Source: Nostoc sp. CHAB 5844 (GTDB lineage Bacteria > Cyanobacteriota > Cyanobacteriia > Cyanobacteriales > Nostocaceae). From it: a stretch of DNA of 57,688 nt. The DNA lies in NCBI RefSeq assembly GCF_020829595.1, contig NZ_JAIVFW010000048.1:1-57688 (forward strand), written 5' to 3'. Both the position numbers and the translations under genes were made by a program. The notes under the pieces were generated by a model. It saw only the letters and a list, made by a program, of their open reading frames with translations. It had not been told where the DNA came from and ran no database searches. Shown here in pieces: positions 35,506 to 43,837 of this stretch. The first letter of the stretch is position 1. The number at the start of each line of letters is the position of its first letter.

Positions 35506-36150
35506 ATGAGTGAAACTCAAACCCAGTCACCGACAGACACATGGATTCCGACTTCGTGGCCAGAATATTTACAAAAACTTGCCAACTTGCTCAATGATCA
35601 GGCAAAAAGTTACTACTACAAAGGACATATGAGGCTGGAAATGCCACCAGTTAGCTTTGATCATGGTCAAGACCATGTGGTCATCATATTTGCAATCACT
35701 CTGTTTGCAACTCTAAAAGGAATTCCAGCTAGGGGTCTAGACACCACAACTTTTCGTAAAAATGGAATTCAGGACTGCCAGCCTGATGTGGCGTATTACC
35801 TCAGAGAACACGCTCAAACTATCCCATCTGGTATAGGAATTGTCAACTGCGATCGCTACCCTGTACCAGATTTAGTGATTGAAATTGCGAAAACATCTCT
35901 ATTGGATGACTTGGGGACAAAACGCGCTCTCTATGAAGAATTGGGCGTTGCTGAATATTGGGTGGTAGATGTACAGAATGCTCAAATTATTGCATATATT
36001 ATGGCAAACCAAGGTAGCAAACGTATTCCAGAATCACGGGTATTACCTGGATTGATAATTGCAGTTGTAGAGGAAGCTTTACGTCGCAGTCGTGAAATGA
36101 ATCAATCTGAAGTTTGCGCTTGGTTATTGAATCAGTTTCAGTCACAGTAG
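35506..36150 (+). CDS. Uma2 family (DUF820) endonuclease-like protein
   Basis: Protein of 214 residues of the Uma2/DUF820 family, a PD-(D/E)XK-fold group greatly expanded in cyanobacteria. The core shows DCQPDVAYYL, PDLVIEIAKTS (about 120-130) and the Lys/Glu/Tyr block TKRALYEELGVAEYWVVD. The N-terminal part is longer than usual. Its biological role is unknown. Two more Uma2 genes lie at 42573 and 43285. Confidence 0.85.
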   Translation: MSETQTQSPTDTWIPTSWPEYLQKLANLLNDQAKSYYYKGHMRLEMPPVSFDHGQDHVVIIFAITLFATLKGIPARGLDTTTFRKNGIQDCQPDVAYYLREHAQTIPSGIGIVNCDRYPVPDLVIEIAKTSLLDDLGTKRALYEELGVAEYWVVDVQNAQIIAYIMANQGSKRIPESRVLPGLIIAVVEEALRRSREMNQSEVCAWLLNQFQSQ

Positions 36151-36176
36151 GAGTGTATAAATAGCGTGCGCTTCTG

Positions 36177-36382
36177 CTAGTACAGTATGGCGGAAATAAA
36201 CAGATCATTTGGAATTAGTAAAAAGCTTGTGGTATAAATATTTTTTCTTTTTACTTTTGCCTTGTTGTACTAGTACGTCACGGCGAAAATAAAGCTACCA
36301 TTTGAAATACGTCAAACGCTGGCAGTATAAGTATTTTTTCTTTTTACTTTTGCCTTTTTACTTTTGTCTTGTTGTACTAGTT
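36177..36382 (+). repeat. Tandem duplication of about 95 bases
   Basis: Two imperfect copies, each starting CTAGTAC with CGG-GAAATAAA, then CATTTG-AAT, and ending with TATTTTTTCTTTTTACTTTT GCC and TTGTTGTA. The second copy is lengthened by an extra CTTTTTACTTTTG-like unit, and a further CTAGT follows. It fills the 263-base spacer between the Uma2 and DUF6737 genes. Confidence 0.75.
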
Positions 36383-36413
36383 TGTTGAATTTTCTTAATT
36401 ACTCATTAATACT

Positions 36414-36653
36414 ATGTCTGAACAAAAGCCTTTAAATCCTTGGGACTATAAACCTTGGTGGTGTCAGCCTTGGTCTATAGTCCTGACATCTGTAATCTTG
36501 ATTAGTGGTAGTTGGTTACTATTGAAAATTGTTTGGCTAACAATTCTTGTGTCTATTCCTGTACTAACTTGGATGGGCTTTTTCGTATTTATTTGGCCAC
36601 AATTGATGATTCGTAGCGGAATATTGGAATCTTACCAAAGGGAAAATTCCTAA
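36414..36653 (+). CDS. DUF6737-like small membrane protein
   Basis: Protein of 79 residues starting MSEQKPLNPWDYKPWWCQPW, then two hydrophobic segments (about 22-40 and 42-62) and a short charged tail. I recognise it as a conserved cyanobacterial two-TM protein of the DUF6737 type. Its function is not known. It ends 8 bases before the repeat-rich spacer. Confidence 0.7.
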   Translation: MSEQKPLNPWDYKPWWCQPWSIVLTSVILISGSWLLLKIVWLTILVSIPVLTWMGFFVFIWPQLMIRSGILESYQRENS

Positions 36654-36702
36654 GAGGATATCTGAGAAGTAATAGGCGAATATAATTCACTACTACACAA
36701 AC

Positions 36703-36905
36703 TAAGCCCCTGACGCTCGTGCCTCGCTACCGCTACGAAGATCGGGTTCGCCAGTCGCCTGCGCGGACTAACAGAAAATCAAGGTTTTTTAACCCGCGCA
36801 GGCTGTGAGACCAGTGCTGCGGGAGGGTTTCCCTCCGCAGGCAACTGGCGATCTTCGAAGCGTTAGCGACGCTCTTGAGCGTCACCCGGAGGGGTTTTGT
36901 CTTTG
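36703..36905. repeat. Mosaic palindromic repeat, copy 4
   Basis: G+C-rich block with CTACGAAGATCGGGTTCGCC, CAACTGGCGATCTTCGAAGC, GCTCTTGAGCGTCACCCGGA and GCGCAGG/CCTGCGC inversions. It shares GCGATCTTCGAAG and GAGCGTC phrases with 41440-41520. It lies in the 308 bases between DUF6737 and the PBP2 fragment. Confidence 0.7.
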
Positions 36906-36961
36906 TAGCCGCGACTTCAGTCGCAAAGGCTAGTATAAAATCAGACTTCTCAGGCATCCTC

Positions 36962-37309
36962 TTAAGCTGATGCACCATCTTTAAACTTAGTTTCATTTTC
37001 AATTAGTTTAAGAAATTCGGAAATCTGTTTAGTTGAACGAATGTGATAGACATTTTTGGTATTTTGAGCCTTTTCGATATACTCACGATATTTTGGAGTC
37101 AAATATTTGTGACATAACCAAAGTACGCGGTTAGACTCGGCACGTTTCCGCAGTTGAGATCCTTCCACGATTTGTAAATATGATAATCGTGCTTCAATAC
37201 CAGTCAGAGTTAATAAAGTAAAGCCTATTAAGAATATTGACTGTATACCGTGTCCGACAGTACGTGTATCTTTTCTACTATTAGGTAAAGATGATGGAAA
37301 TAAAGCCAT
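36962..37309 (-). pseudogene. Penicillin-binding protein 2 N-terminal fragment fused to an unknown C-terminus
   Basis: The first about 61 residues (MALFPSSLPNSRKDTRTVG, a TM segment at about 23-40, then YLQIVEGSQLRKRAESNR) match the start of cyanobacterial class B PBP2 (MrdA), which cross-links peptidoglycan during elongation. The transpeptidase domain is absent. After ESNR the frame continues with about 54 charged residues (KYLTPKYREYIEKAQ onwards) that do not belong to PBP2 and that I do not recognise. A deletion appears to have joined two genes in frame. A membrane-anchored fusion protein could be made. Confidence 0.7.
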
Positions 37310-37522
37310 AGGTCAATATATATAAGTAAAAATTATGAAATAGAGTGCTTGGTATAGAATGCCCGAAACTTAGCCTTGATATTAAGCTTGTAACAATCAC
37401 AAATGTATACTCCCGATCTAGGGTTTTTGGCGGATACAATAAACCAAAGTGTTATTTAAGTCTGCTTAATAGGCTAATTTCACTGAAAAATCAGGTTAAA
37501 TCACAGCATTCTACTGAGGATT

Positions 37523-38650
37523 ATGGCTCAATCTGTTGTGCAGAATCACAAGGGGGTTACGTCGTTTCAACCACTAGATGTGGAATTGCGTAACGTGTTT
37601 AAGTTTTTTCAGCAAGAACCAGCCGTACATGGAATAGATTTAGATGTCCGCAAAGGGGAATTTTTTAGTATTTTAGGCCCCTCTGGTTGTGGCAAGACAA
37701 CAACATTACGTTTAATAGCTGGGTTTGAATCGGCTGATGCTGGCAAAGTATTAATTCAAGGTCAGTCTATGACTAATGTTCCGCCTTATCGCCGCCCAGT
37801 CAATACTGTATTTCAAAGTTATGCACTGTTTAATCACCTGAATGTGTGGGATAACATCGCTTTTGGACTACGTTTACAAAAATTACGCAAACTCGTAATT
37901 GAAAGCCGAGTTACAGAAGCTTTAAAACTAGTAAAAATGGAAAGTTTGCGATCGCGCTTTCCCAATCAACTTTCTGGTGGTCAACAGCAAAGGGTAGCAT
38001 TAGCTAGAGCGTTAGTAAATCATCCGGCTGTGGTGCTGCTAGATGAACCTTTAGGCGCTTTAGATTTAAAACTGCGTAAAGAAATGCAAGTTGAATTATC
38101 AAACCTGCATAAAAAGTTAGGCTTAACCTTTATTTTAGTCACTCATGACCAAGAAGAAGCATTGTCTTTGAGCGATCGCATTGCGGTGATGAATCAAGGC
38201 AAAATTGAGCAAATTGGTACTCCTAGCGAAATTTACGAACATCCTCAAACAGCTTTTGTGGCTGATTTCATTGGTGATACTAATTTATTTAGTGGTGAAA
38301 TTGCTGCTGTCGAAGCTGACTGTATTCAAGTTGTAACGAAAACTGGTCTGAAAATTATCGTCACGCGCTATGAGGACACACCAATAGAATTGTCACAATC
38401 TGTAGTCGTAAGTGTCCGCCCAGAGAAAATTCAACTATCATTATATCCACCTAATTTACCAACTAACTCCTTTGAAGGCAGACTAGTTAACGTCATGTAT
38501 TTGGGAACTCACGTTACCTATGTTGTGGAATTAACAAATGGGATAAATATCAACGTTTTGCAACCTAATACTTTTGGTAATTTGCCAGACAGAGACACAC
38601 CTATTTACGTTTTATGGGCAGAAAGTGATTGTTTGGCTATTAGTCAATAG
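37523..38650 (+). CDS. potA: Spermidine/putrescine ABC transporter ATP-binding protein
   Basis: ABC ATPase of 375 residues of the polyamine importer. Walker [11 protein letters not shown] at 52-61, Q-loop in [10 protein letters not shown], signature [14 protein letters not shown] (about 150) and Walker [13 protein letters not shown] are all present; a C-terminal TOBE domain (about 280-370) is typical of PotA/MalK. The stop codon lies inside the first heptads of a TAGTCAA repeat tract, so the gene's last codons are part of the repeat. It leads a pot gene set with potD and potB. Confidence 0.92.
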   Translation: MAQSVVQNHKGVTSFQPLDVELRNVFKFFQQEPAVHGIDLDVRKGEFFSILGPSGCGKTTTLRLIAGFESADAGKVLIQGQSMTNVPPYRRPVNTVFQSYALFNHLNVWDNIAFGLRLQKLRKLVIESRVTEALKLVKMESLRSRFPNQLSGGQQQRVALARALVNHPAVVLLDEPLGALDLKLRKEMQVELSNLHKKLGLTFILVTHDQEEALSLSDRIAVMNQGKIEQIGTPSEIYEHPQTAFVADFIGDTNLFSGEIAAVEADCIQVVTKTGLKIIVTRYEDTPIELSQSVVVSVRPEKIQLSLYPPNLPTNSFEGRLVNVMYLGTHVTYVVELTNGININVLQPNTFGNLPDRDTPIYVLWAESDCLAISQ

Positions 38651-38675
38651 TCAATGGTCAATAGTCAATAGTCCA
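38641..38675. repeat. Heptad repeat, left arm of an inverted pair
   Basis: Five units: TAGTCAA, TAGTCAA, TGGTCAA, TAGTCAA, TAGTCCA. The first four (28 bases, 38641-38668) are the exact reverse complement of 39058-39085 on the other side of the four-helix-bundle gene. The potA stop codon is within the second unit. Confidence 0.95.
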
Positions 38676-38691
38676 TGTTTATATAGATTAG

Positions 38692-39050
38692 ATGTCTAGC
38701 AAATATTTTAAAGAATTACGGGTTTATAAATTATCAGAAAAATTAGCTGATAAAATTTGGCAAATAGTTAATGGATGGGATATGTTTGCCAAAAATACAA
38801 TGGGTACACAAATGATACGTTCAGCAGATAGTATTGGAGCAAATATAGCAGAGGTAGCTATCAAGATTATAAACGCTTTGTCAGAATGGCAAGAGGCTCT
38901 TTAAATGAAACCCAACATTGGTTAAGAAGAGCATACTGCCGTAACTTATTAACAGTTGAACAAGTAGAAACACTCAAAAGGATGATTAACGAACTAGCAC
39001 CACAATTAAACGCTTACCTAAAATCAATAGGCAACATACCTGAAGATTAA
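38692..39050 (+). pseudogene. Four-helix-bundle (23S rRNA intervening-sequence type) protein, frameshifted
   Basis: Encodes a protein of the S23/four-helix-bundle family of about 119 residues: KYFKELRVYKLSEKLADKIW, then MGTQMIRSADSIGANIAE, then (other frame) GSYQDYKRFVRMARGS, LNETQHWLRRAY and so on to a stop at 39048-39050. The frames separate where GAGGTAGC stands for an expected GAGGGTAGC, a one-base loss in a G run. Relatives were first found in intervening sequences of 23S rRNA genes; their activity is unclear. The gene sits alone between potA and potD, within perfect inverted heptad repeats. Confidence 0.85.
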
Positions 39051-39057
39051 TTACTTT

Positions 39058-39092
39058 TTGACTATTGACCATTGACTATTGACTATTGACAA
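39058..39092. repeat. Heptad repeat, right arm of an inverted pair
   Basis: Five units: TTGACTA, TTGACCA, TTGACTA, TTGACTA, TTGACAA. The first 28 bases mirror 38641-38668 exactly. The tract runs right up to the ATG of potD and occupies the place where its ribosome-binding site should be. Confidence 0.95.
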
Positions 39093-40172
39093 ATGACAAG
39101 AAGAAACTTTTTACAAAAATTAGCAGCATTTTCTAGCTTATCTTTAACTGGTTGTGGCTGGAGACTAGCTAATGTCCGTGCTGCTACTAAATCTAGCCGC
39201 AGTGACAAATTATATATTTACACTTGGACACAATATTCAGATAAAGAATTACTCCAAAGTTTTAGCACCCAAACAGGATTGAAAGTGCTTGTAGACCCGT
39301 ATGATTCTAATGAAGTAATGTTAGCAAAACTATTAGCTGGAGGTGGTGGTGCTTACAGTGTAATTTACCCATCTGATTATATGGTACAGAAGATGGTAGA
39401 GAAAAATTTATTAACAGAATTAAATCACGATCGCTTAATTGGTTTAGATAATTTATTTCCGCAATTTAAAAATCCAAGTTATGACCCTAATAACCGTTAT
39501 AGTTTACCATTCAATTGGGGAACTACAGGATTAATCTATAATTCCGAAGTTATCAAACAAGCGCCAGAAGATTGGGATTATCTGTGGAAAAATCAGACAA
39601 TCCTCAATAAGCGGATGACATTACTAAATGATGTGCGTGAGGTGATGGGTGCAGTATTAAGAATGTTGGGTTATTCTTATAATTCAAAAGAGGAAGATGA
39701 ACTCAAAAAAGCATATAACAAATTACAAGAATTAAAACCTGCGATCGCATCTTTTGATACTGATGCTTGGCAAAACCAAATTCTGGCAGGAGATTTAGTA
39801 TTAGCTATGTGCTACTCGGCAGATGCTATTCGAGTCATTAAAGAAAATCCCAAATTCAAATATGTGATTCCTCGCAGTGGTTCTTCTTTATGGACTGATA
39901 CAATTGTAGTGCCGAAAAGTGCGCCAAATTTAGATGGTGCTTACGCTTGGATTAACTTTATTTTGCAACCAGAAGTAGCAGCAATTATTAGTCAAAATTT
40001 AAATATTTCTACTCCTAATAGTGCAGGATTTGAACAATTACCAAAGAAACTCAAAAATAATCAAAATTTATTTCCGCCAGCAGCACTTTTAGAAAAGTGC
40101 GAACGCATCACTCCCTTAGGCGATTTTGAAGAAGTTTATGAGCGCTACTGGACTCAATTAACTAGCGGTTAG
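39093..40172 (+). CDS. potD: Spermidine/putrescine-binding protein
   Basis: Periplasmic binding protein of 359 residues of the PotD family. The N-terminus has a twin Arg (TRRNFL), a hydrophobic stretch and a lipobox LTGC with Cys21, so it is probably a lipoprotein, possibly Tat-exported. LYIYTWTQYSDKELLQSF and PFNWGTTGLIYN are typical polyamine-binding family blocks. No Shine-Dalgarno sequence is present because the heptad repeat abuts the start codon; translation may be weakened or leaderless-like. Confidence 0.9.
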   Translation: MTRRNFLQKLAAFSSLSLTGCGWRLANVRAATKSSRSDKLYIYTWTQYSDKELLQSFSTQTGLKVLVDPYDSNEVMLAKLLAGGGGAYSVIYPSDYMVQKMVEKNLLTELNHDRLIGLDNLFPQFKNPSYDPNNRYSLPFNWGTTGLIYNSEVIKQAPEDWDYLWKNQTILNKRMTLLNDVREVMGAVLRMLGYSYNSKEEDELKKAYNKLQELKPAIASFDTDAWQNQILAGDLVLAMCYSADAIRVIKENPKFKYVIPRSGSSLWTDTIVVPKSAPNLDGAYAWINFILQPEVAAIISQNLNISTPNSAGFEQLPKKLKNNQNLFPPAALLEKCERITPLGDFEEVYERYWTQLTSG

Positions 40173-40242
40173 GTAGTTATATCGTCATTGGTCATTTATC
40201 CTTTGTTATTGATAAAACTTTAAGCTTGTAACTATAAGAAAT

Positions 40243-41145
40243 ATGTCTTCCTCAATCAATCCTACAGACGATATTCCCAATCTAGAAAAAATCAATCGTC
40301 ACTCATTTAACTTACTACAACCATTAGTATTACTAGCGCCAGCAGGGATTTGGTTGCTATTATTACTAGTACTACCAACACTAATAATTTTTCAGCTAAG
40401 TTTAGTTCCTAATATTAGACCAGGGGATTTGGTCAATCCCAGTGGATTAGATAACTATATTCGGATATTTGACCAGCTTTACTTACAAGTAATTTTGCGA
40501 TCGCTATGCTTAGCGGTGGGTACAACTATAATTTGTTTAATATTAGGTTTCCCTGTTGCTTACTGGTTAGCACAAATTGCACCCAAACAATGGCGAAATT
40601 TCCTATTAATAGCCTTTGTTTTACCTTTATGGACTTCCTCTTTACTCCGTTCTTATGCTTGGATTACAATTCTACGTCCAACTGGTTTATTAAATAGTAT
40701 TCTAAGTAATTTAGGCTTACCAACTTTAGAATTACTCAATCACATTCCGGCTGTACTAATTGGCATGAGTTACAGCTTATTACCTTATATGGTTTTAATT
40801 CTATATGCATCAATAGAAAAACTAGACAAACGCTTGCTAGAAGCCGCTGCTGATTTAGGTGCAAATCCTGTGCAGACTTTTTGGAAAGTAACAGTACCCC
40901 AAGTTTTACCAGGAATTACTGCTGGTTCAATGCTGGTTTTTATTACAGGACTTGGAGATTTTATTGACCCAGAACTCTTGGGTGGTGCGTCAAGTATGAC
41001 AGCGGCGCGGTTAGTTTACAACCAATTTCTTGGTGTAACCCAAAATTGGGGGTTTGGCTCAGCGTTGAGTATGACATTAATTTTAGCGGTGAGTGTAGCG
41101 ATCGCCTTCTTAATTAAATTTGGTGAACCAACGCCAAGCCGATAA
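40243..41145 (+). CDS. potB: Polyamine ABC transporter permease PotB
   Basis: Membrane protein of 300 residues with about six TM segments and the binding-protein-dependent permease EAA motif (EAAADLGANPVQTFWKVTVPQ at about 205-225) that contacts the ATPase. FVLPLWTSSLLRSYAW is typical of PotB. It follows potD by 70 bases. The usual partner permease PotC is not found after it; the next 600 bases hold repeats and short relics. Confidence 0.9.
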   Translation: MSSSINPTDDIPNLEKINRHSFNLLQPLVLLAPAGIWLLLLLVLPTLIIFQLSLVPNIRPGDLVNPSGLDNYIRIFDQLYLQVILRSLCLAVGTTIICLILGFPVAYWLAQIAPKQWRNFLLIAFVLPLWTSSLLRSYAWITILRPTGLLNSILSNLGLPTLELLNHIPAVLIGMSYSLLPYMVLILYASIEKLDKRLLEAAADLGANPVQTFWKVTVPQVLPGITAGSMLVFITGLGDFIDPELLGGASSMTAARLVYNQFLGVTQNWGFGSALSMTLILAVSVAIAFLIKFGEPTPSR

Positions 41146-41183
41146 ACTAAATCTATAGACATTAAACCCAAATTTACAGAGCT

Positions 41184-41222
41184 ATGAATATTACTCCAAC
41201 TCAAGCTATAACTTTAACGTGA
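41184..41222 (+). pseudogene. Possible start of a lost potC
   Basis: A 12-codon frame (MNITPTQAITLT) begins 38 bases after potB, where potC would be expected, and is cut by TGA. This is too short for family recognition. The position, and the repeat elements just behind it, make a deletion remnant of potC conceivable but unproven. Confidence 0.2.
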
Positions 41223-41252
41223 GTTCGACGGAGCTAAAAAATGGCAGGAGTA

Positions 41253-41355
41253 ATACCGTTTCACTTTAAGTTTGATACAAATAGGCCGCAGGGGTGCAGA
41301 GGGGCAGAGGAGCAGAGGAGAAATTATTTGTATCATTTATTTGGTGAAATGGTAT
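41253..41355. mobile_element. MITE-like element with 30-bp inverted ends
   Basis: The left end ATACCGTTTCAC through GATACAAATA (41253-41283) is imperfectly inverted at 41326-41355 (TATTTGTATCAT through GGTGAAATGGTAT). The 40-base middle is the purine-rich GCAGAGGGGCAGAGGAGCAG type also seen at 25440. One end of the same family is at 26674-26702. It is non-coding. Confidence 0.7.
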
Positions 41356-41419
41356 AAGCTTTTGTGCTGACAAGTTGCACAATTGAAATTTTGGGGAAAA
41401 ACTTCAAACCCTCTCCCCT

Positions 41420-41575
41420 GCTCACGCCAGTTGCTACAACTGAGTGAACCTCCCTTCGGGTGACGCTCAAGAGCGTCGAAGATCGCTGCGCTAACGCAGT
41501 TCCGTGACTGTCGGCAAAGCCGCCCAACGGACTGCTCACCGCAACGCACTGGCTCCCCTGCTCCCCTGCTCCCCT
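41420..41575. repeat. Mosaic palindromic repeat, copy 5
   Basis: Contains CACGCCAGTTGCTACAAC, GACGCTCAAGAGCGTCGAAG, GGCAAAGCCGCCCAACGGAC and CAACGCACTGGCTCC, arranged differently from the copies at 16619, 31079 and 36703. It produces long but meaningless open frames on the minus strand. It occupies most of the gap after potB. Confidence 0.75.
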
Positions 41576-41613
41576 GCCCCCTTGCGGTCTCAACAAGCAA
41601 ACTTTTGTGATTA

Positions 41614-41724
41614 TTAGCTTAGTGCAGGTAAATCTTTTAGATAAATATCAATCGAAGGTTTTTTAGGCAAATAAGTATAAGCACGATTACCAGTCATCAA
41701 ATTAACCAAAAAGTTTTCAGACAT
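41614..41724 (-). pseudogene. 36-residue open frame behind livF
   Basis: Reads MSENFLVNLMTGNRAYTYLP and ends in DLPALS before a TAA. It is immediately downstream of the livF-type gene on the same strand. AGAGG lies too near the ATG to be a good ribosome-binding site. The composition looks coding-like. I do not recognise a family; a truncated gene start is the most likely explanation. Confidence 0.3.
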
Positions 41725-41748
41725 CCTCTATGAATTACGAATTAATAA

Positions 41749-42486
41749 TTATCCCAAATAAGCTTTTTTCACGCGCTCATCACTAATTAATTCTGATGCT
41801 GCACCTGTTAAAGTGATAGAACCAGCTTCTAGTACATATCCCCTATCAGCAATTTGGAGAGCCAGGTTAGCGTTTTGTTCAACTAACAGAATCGTAACTC
41901 CTATAGCTCGTAAATTTTCAATAATTGAGAAGATTTCTTTGACAATTGCAGGTGCTAAACCTAAGCTTGGCTCATCTAATAATAACAGCTGTGGTCTACT
42001 CATTAAAGCACGAGCGATCGCCAGCATTTGTTGTTCACCACCGCTGAGTGTTCCTGCTAATTGATTGCGCCGTTGTAACAAACGCGGAAATAACTCAAAT
42101 TGATGCTGAATATCCGCTTTTATTTCTGCTTGATTAGAACGAATATAAGCACCCAATAATAAGTTGTCAAAAACTGTTTGCTTTGCTAACACTCTCCGCC
42201 CTTCCGGACAATGAGCAATTCCCAGTTTCACAACTTCGTGAGGTTGACGGCGGGTAATATTGCGTCCACTATAAATAATTTCCCCACTCTGAGGATTAAC
42301 TATTTTTGATATTGCTCTTAGTGTAGTAGTTTTACCAGCACCATTAGCACCAATTAAAGTGACTACTTCACCCTTATTAATAGTTAAATTAATCTTTTTC
42401 AGCGCTTGAATACCGCCATAATTCACATCTAGAGCTTGAACTTCTAAAATTTTAAAATCTTGGATATTTTTTATATTTGCGTTCAT
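41749..42486 (-). CDS. livF: Branched-chain amino acid-type ABC transporter ATPase (LivF/NatE-like)
   Basis: ABC ATPase of 245 residues with the LivF pattern: Walker A GANGAGKTTT (about 44-53), AHCPEGRRVLAKQTVFDNL, signature LSGGEQQMLAIARAL, Walker B LLLLDEPSLGLAP and the switch His replaced by Gln in LLVEQNANLAL as is normal for LivF. In cyanobacteria such proteins energise neutral or acidic amino acid uptake (Nat systems). No permease or binding protein is beside it in this window, so its partners must be encoded elsewhere. Confidence 0.88.
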   Translation of the reverse strand: MNANIKNIQDFKILEVQALDVNYGGIQALKKINLTINKGEVVTLIGANGAGKTTTLRAISKIVNPQSGEIIYSGRNITRRQPHEVVKLGIAHCPEGRRVLAKQTVFDNLLLGAYIRSNQAEIKADIQHQFELFPRLLQRRNQLAGTLSGGEQQMLAIARALMSRPQLLLLDEPSLGLAPAIVKEIFSIIENLRAIGVTILLVEQNANLALQIADRGYVLEAGSITLTGAASELISDERVKKAYLG

Positions 42487-42572
42487 CTGCTTATCCTATG
42501 GGCAGCTGCTATAGCGTCTATATCGGCGGTTTTAGCTAAAAATAATCTACAAAAATTATCTACCGTAGTGAA

Positions 42573-43205
42573 TCATTTTTGTGTGGATACCAAAAATTTT
42601 CTCAACCACCTAATTGCCTCACTTGTCGTTTCTTCACTGGCGATTTGGAAGCATTGCTGCACAATTTCTGCAATGTTAGGAAAATACCTGCTTTCCCCAA
42701 GCACATAAGTTTCTCCTTGCAACCGATAAATTAATAAATGTTTATTTCTTAACAGCCAAACCTCTGGCACTTTATAAACAAGATAATCATTAATATCGGT
42801 ATAACTAGTAACATCTATTTCAATTGCCAAGTCAGGCGGAGGATCATTTTGCCAATCGATCCGACTCTTACCTACCGCCGATCGCCAATTTTCAATATAA
42901 AAGCAAAAGTCAGGCTCAATGCCGCTAATCTCCGGTAAGGTCATGGTGATGGGTGTAAACGAGTCATATCGGCGGTTTAAATGGTCAAGTAGAGTTATTG
43001 CAACTAATGATAGTAAACTTACATCTCTGCCATGTTCGGGTAGCGGTGCCATTAACAAAATCTCTCCTGGTCTGTATTTAATGCGGGGTATGGCGCGATC
43101 GCCTAACACCGACAACATTCTTTGGTAGTCTTGCCAGTTTCCCAAGAGTTTGAGGACAGCACCAGGAGGCAGATCAATTCTTTCTGATGTGATGACAGTA
43201 TTCAT
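42573..43205 (-). CDS. Uma2 family endonuclease-like protein
   Basis: Uma2/DUF820 protein of 210 residues. Features include RPGEILLMAPLPEHGRDVSLL, IEPDFCFYIEN and PPDLAIEIDVTSY; the C-terminal part has VPEVWLLRNKHLLIYRL. ATG 43205 was preferred to a GTG/TTG-type extension to 43304 that would overlap the divergent Uma2 gene. It and the next Uma2 gene are divergently arranged with an 80-base spacer. Confidence 0.82.
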   Translation of the reverse strand: MNTVITSERIDLPPGAVLKLLGNWQDYQRMLSVLGDRAIPRIKYRPGEILLMAPLPEHGRDVSLLSLVAITLLDHLNRRYDSFTPITMTLPEISGIEPDFCFYIENWRSAVGKSRIDWQNDPPPDLAIEIDVTSYTDINDYLVYKVPEVWLLRNKHLLIYRLQGETYVLGESRYFPNIAEIVQQCFQIASEETTSEAIRWLRKFLVSTQK

Positions 43206-43284
43206 GCTAAAAATCAACAGAACCTGCGGTTCATGTACACTTGCTAAGATAACATCATGAACAACATGGGAGGAATCAATCGTC

Positions 43285-43836
43285 ATGAGTGTGATTGTTG
43301 CCAAATGGACGATTGACGAATATCACCGCATGATTGAGGCTGGCATTTTAAGCGATCGCAAAGTTGAACTTTTACAGGGAGAAATTTTTGAAATGTCACC
43401 AGAAGGTGAACCTCATGCTTATTGTAGTCATGAAGCTGGTGAATACCTAGCAAAGTTATTGGCTGAACGCGCCTCAATTCGTCAAGCTAAACCAATTACC
43501 CTACCCAACAACTCGGAACCAGAACCAGATATTGCCATTGTTCAACGTTTGGGACGCGAGTATCGAGAGCATCATCCTTATCCAGAAAATATTTTCTGGT
43601 TGATTGAGTATGCTAACTCCAGTTTAGAAAAAGATTTAGAGATAAAAAGCAAAATCTACGCTCAAGTAGGTATTTTAGAATATTGGGTTGTTAACTTACA
43701 AAAGCAAAATCTAGTAATATTTCGAGAAATTTTAGATGGAGAATATGCCTCAAAACAAACATTAACAGCTGGTAAAATTCAGCCACTGGCATTTCCCGAT
43801 GTAATTGTTGCGGTAGAGAAAATTATTAATAGCTAA
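43285..43836 (+). CDS. Uma2 family endonuclease-like protein
   Basis: Uma2 protein of 183 residues with ILSDRKVELLQGEIFEMSPE (about 21-40), EPEPDIAIVQRL, IFWLIEYANSSLEKDLEIK and ILEYWVVNLQKQ, the canonical catalytic-core blocks of the family. It is followed at 1 base by a small conserved gene on the same strand. The role of Uma2 proteins is not established. Confidence 0.85.
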   Translation: MSVIVAKWTIDEYHRMIEAGILSDRKVELLQGEIFEMSPEGEPHAYCSHEAGEYLAKLLAERASIRQAKPITLPNNSEPEPDIAIVQRLGREYREHHPYPENIFWLIEYANSSLEKDLEIKSKIYAQVGILEYWVVNLQKQNLVIFREILDGEYASKQTLTAGKIQPLAFPDVIVAVEKIINS

Positions 43837-43837
43837 A

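Noticed and set aside
41333-41600. Two minus-strand open frames of 87 codons
   Set aside because: They run through the mosaic repeat and MITE-like element only; no ribosome-binding site and no resemblance to proteins.
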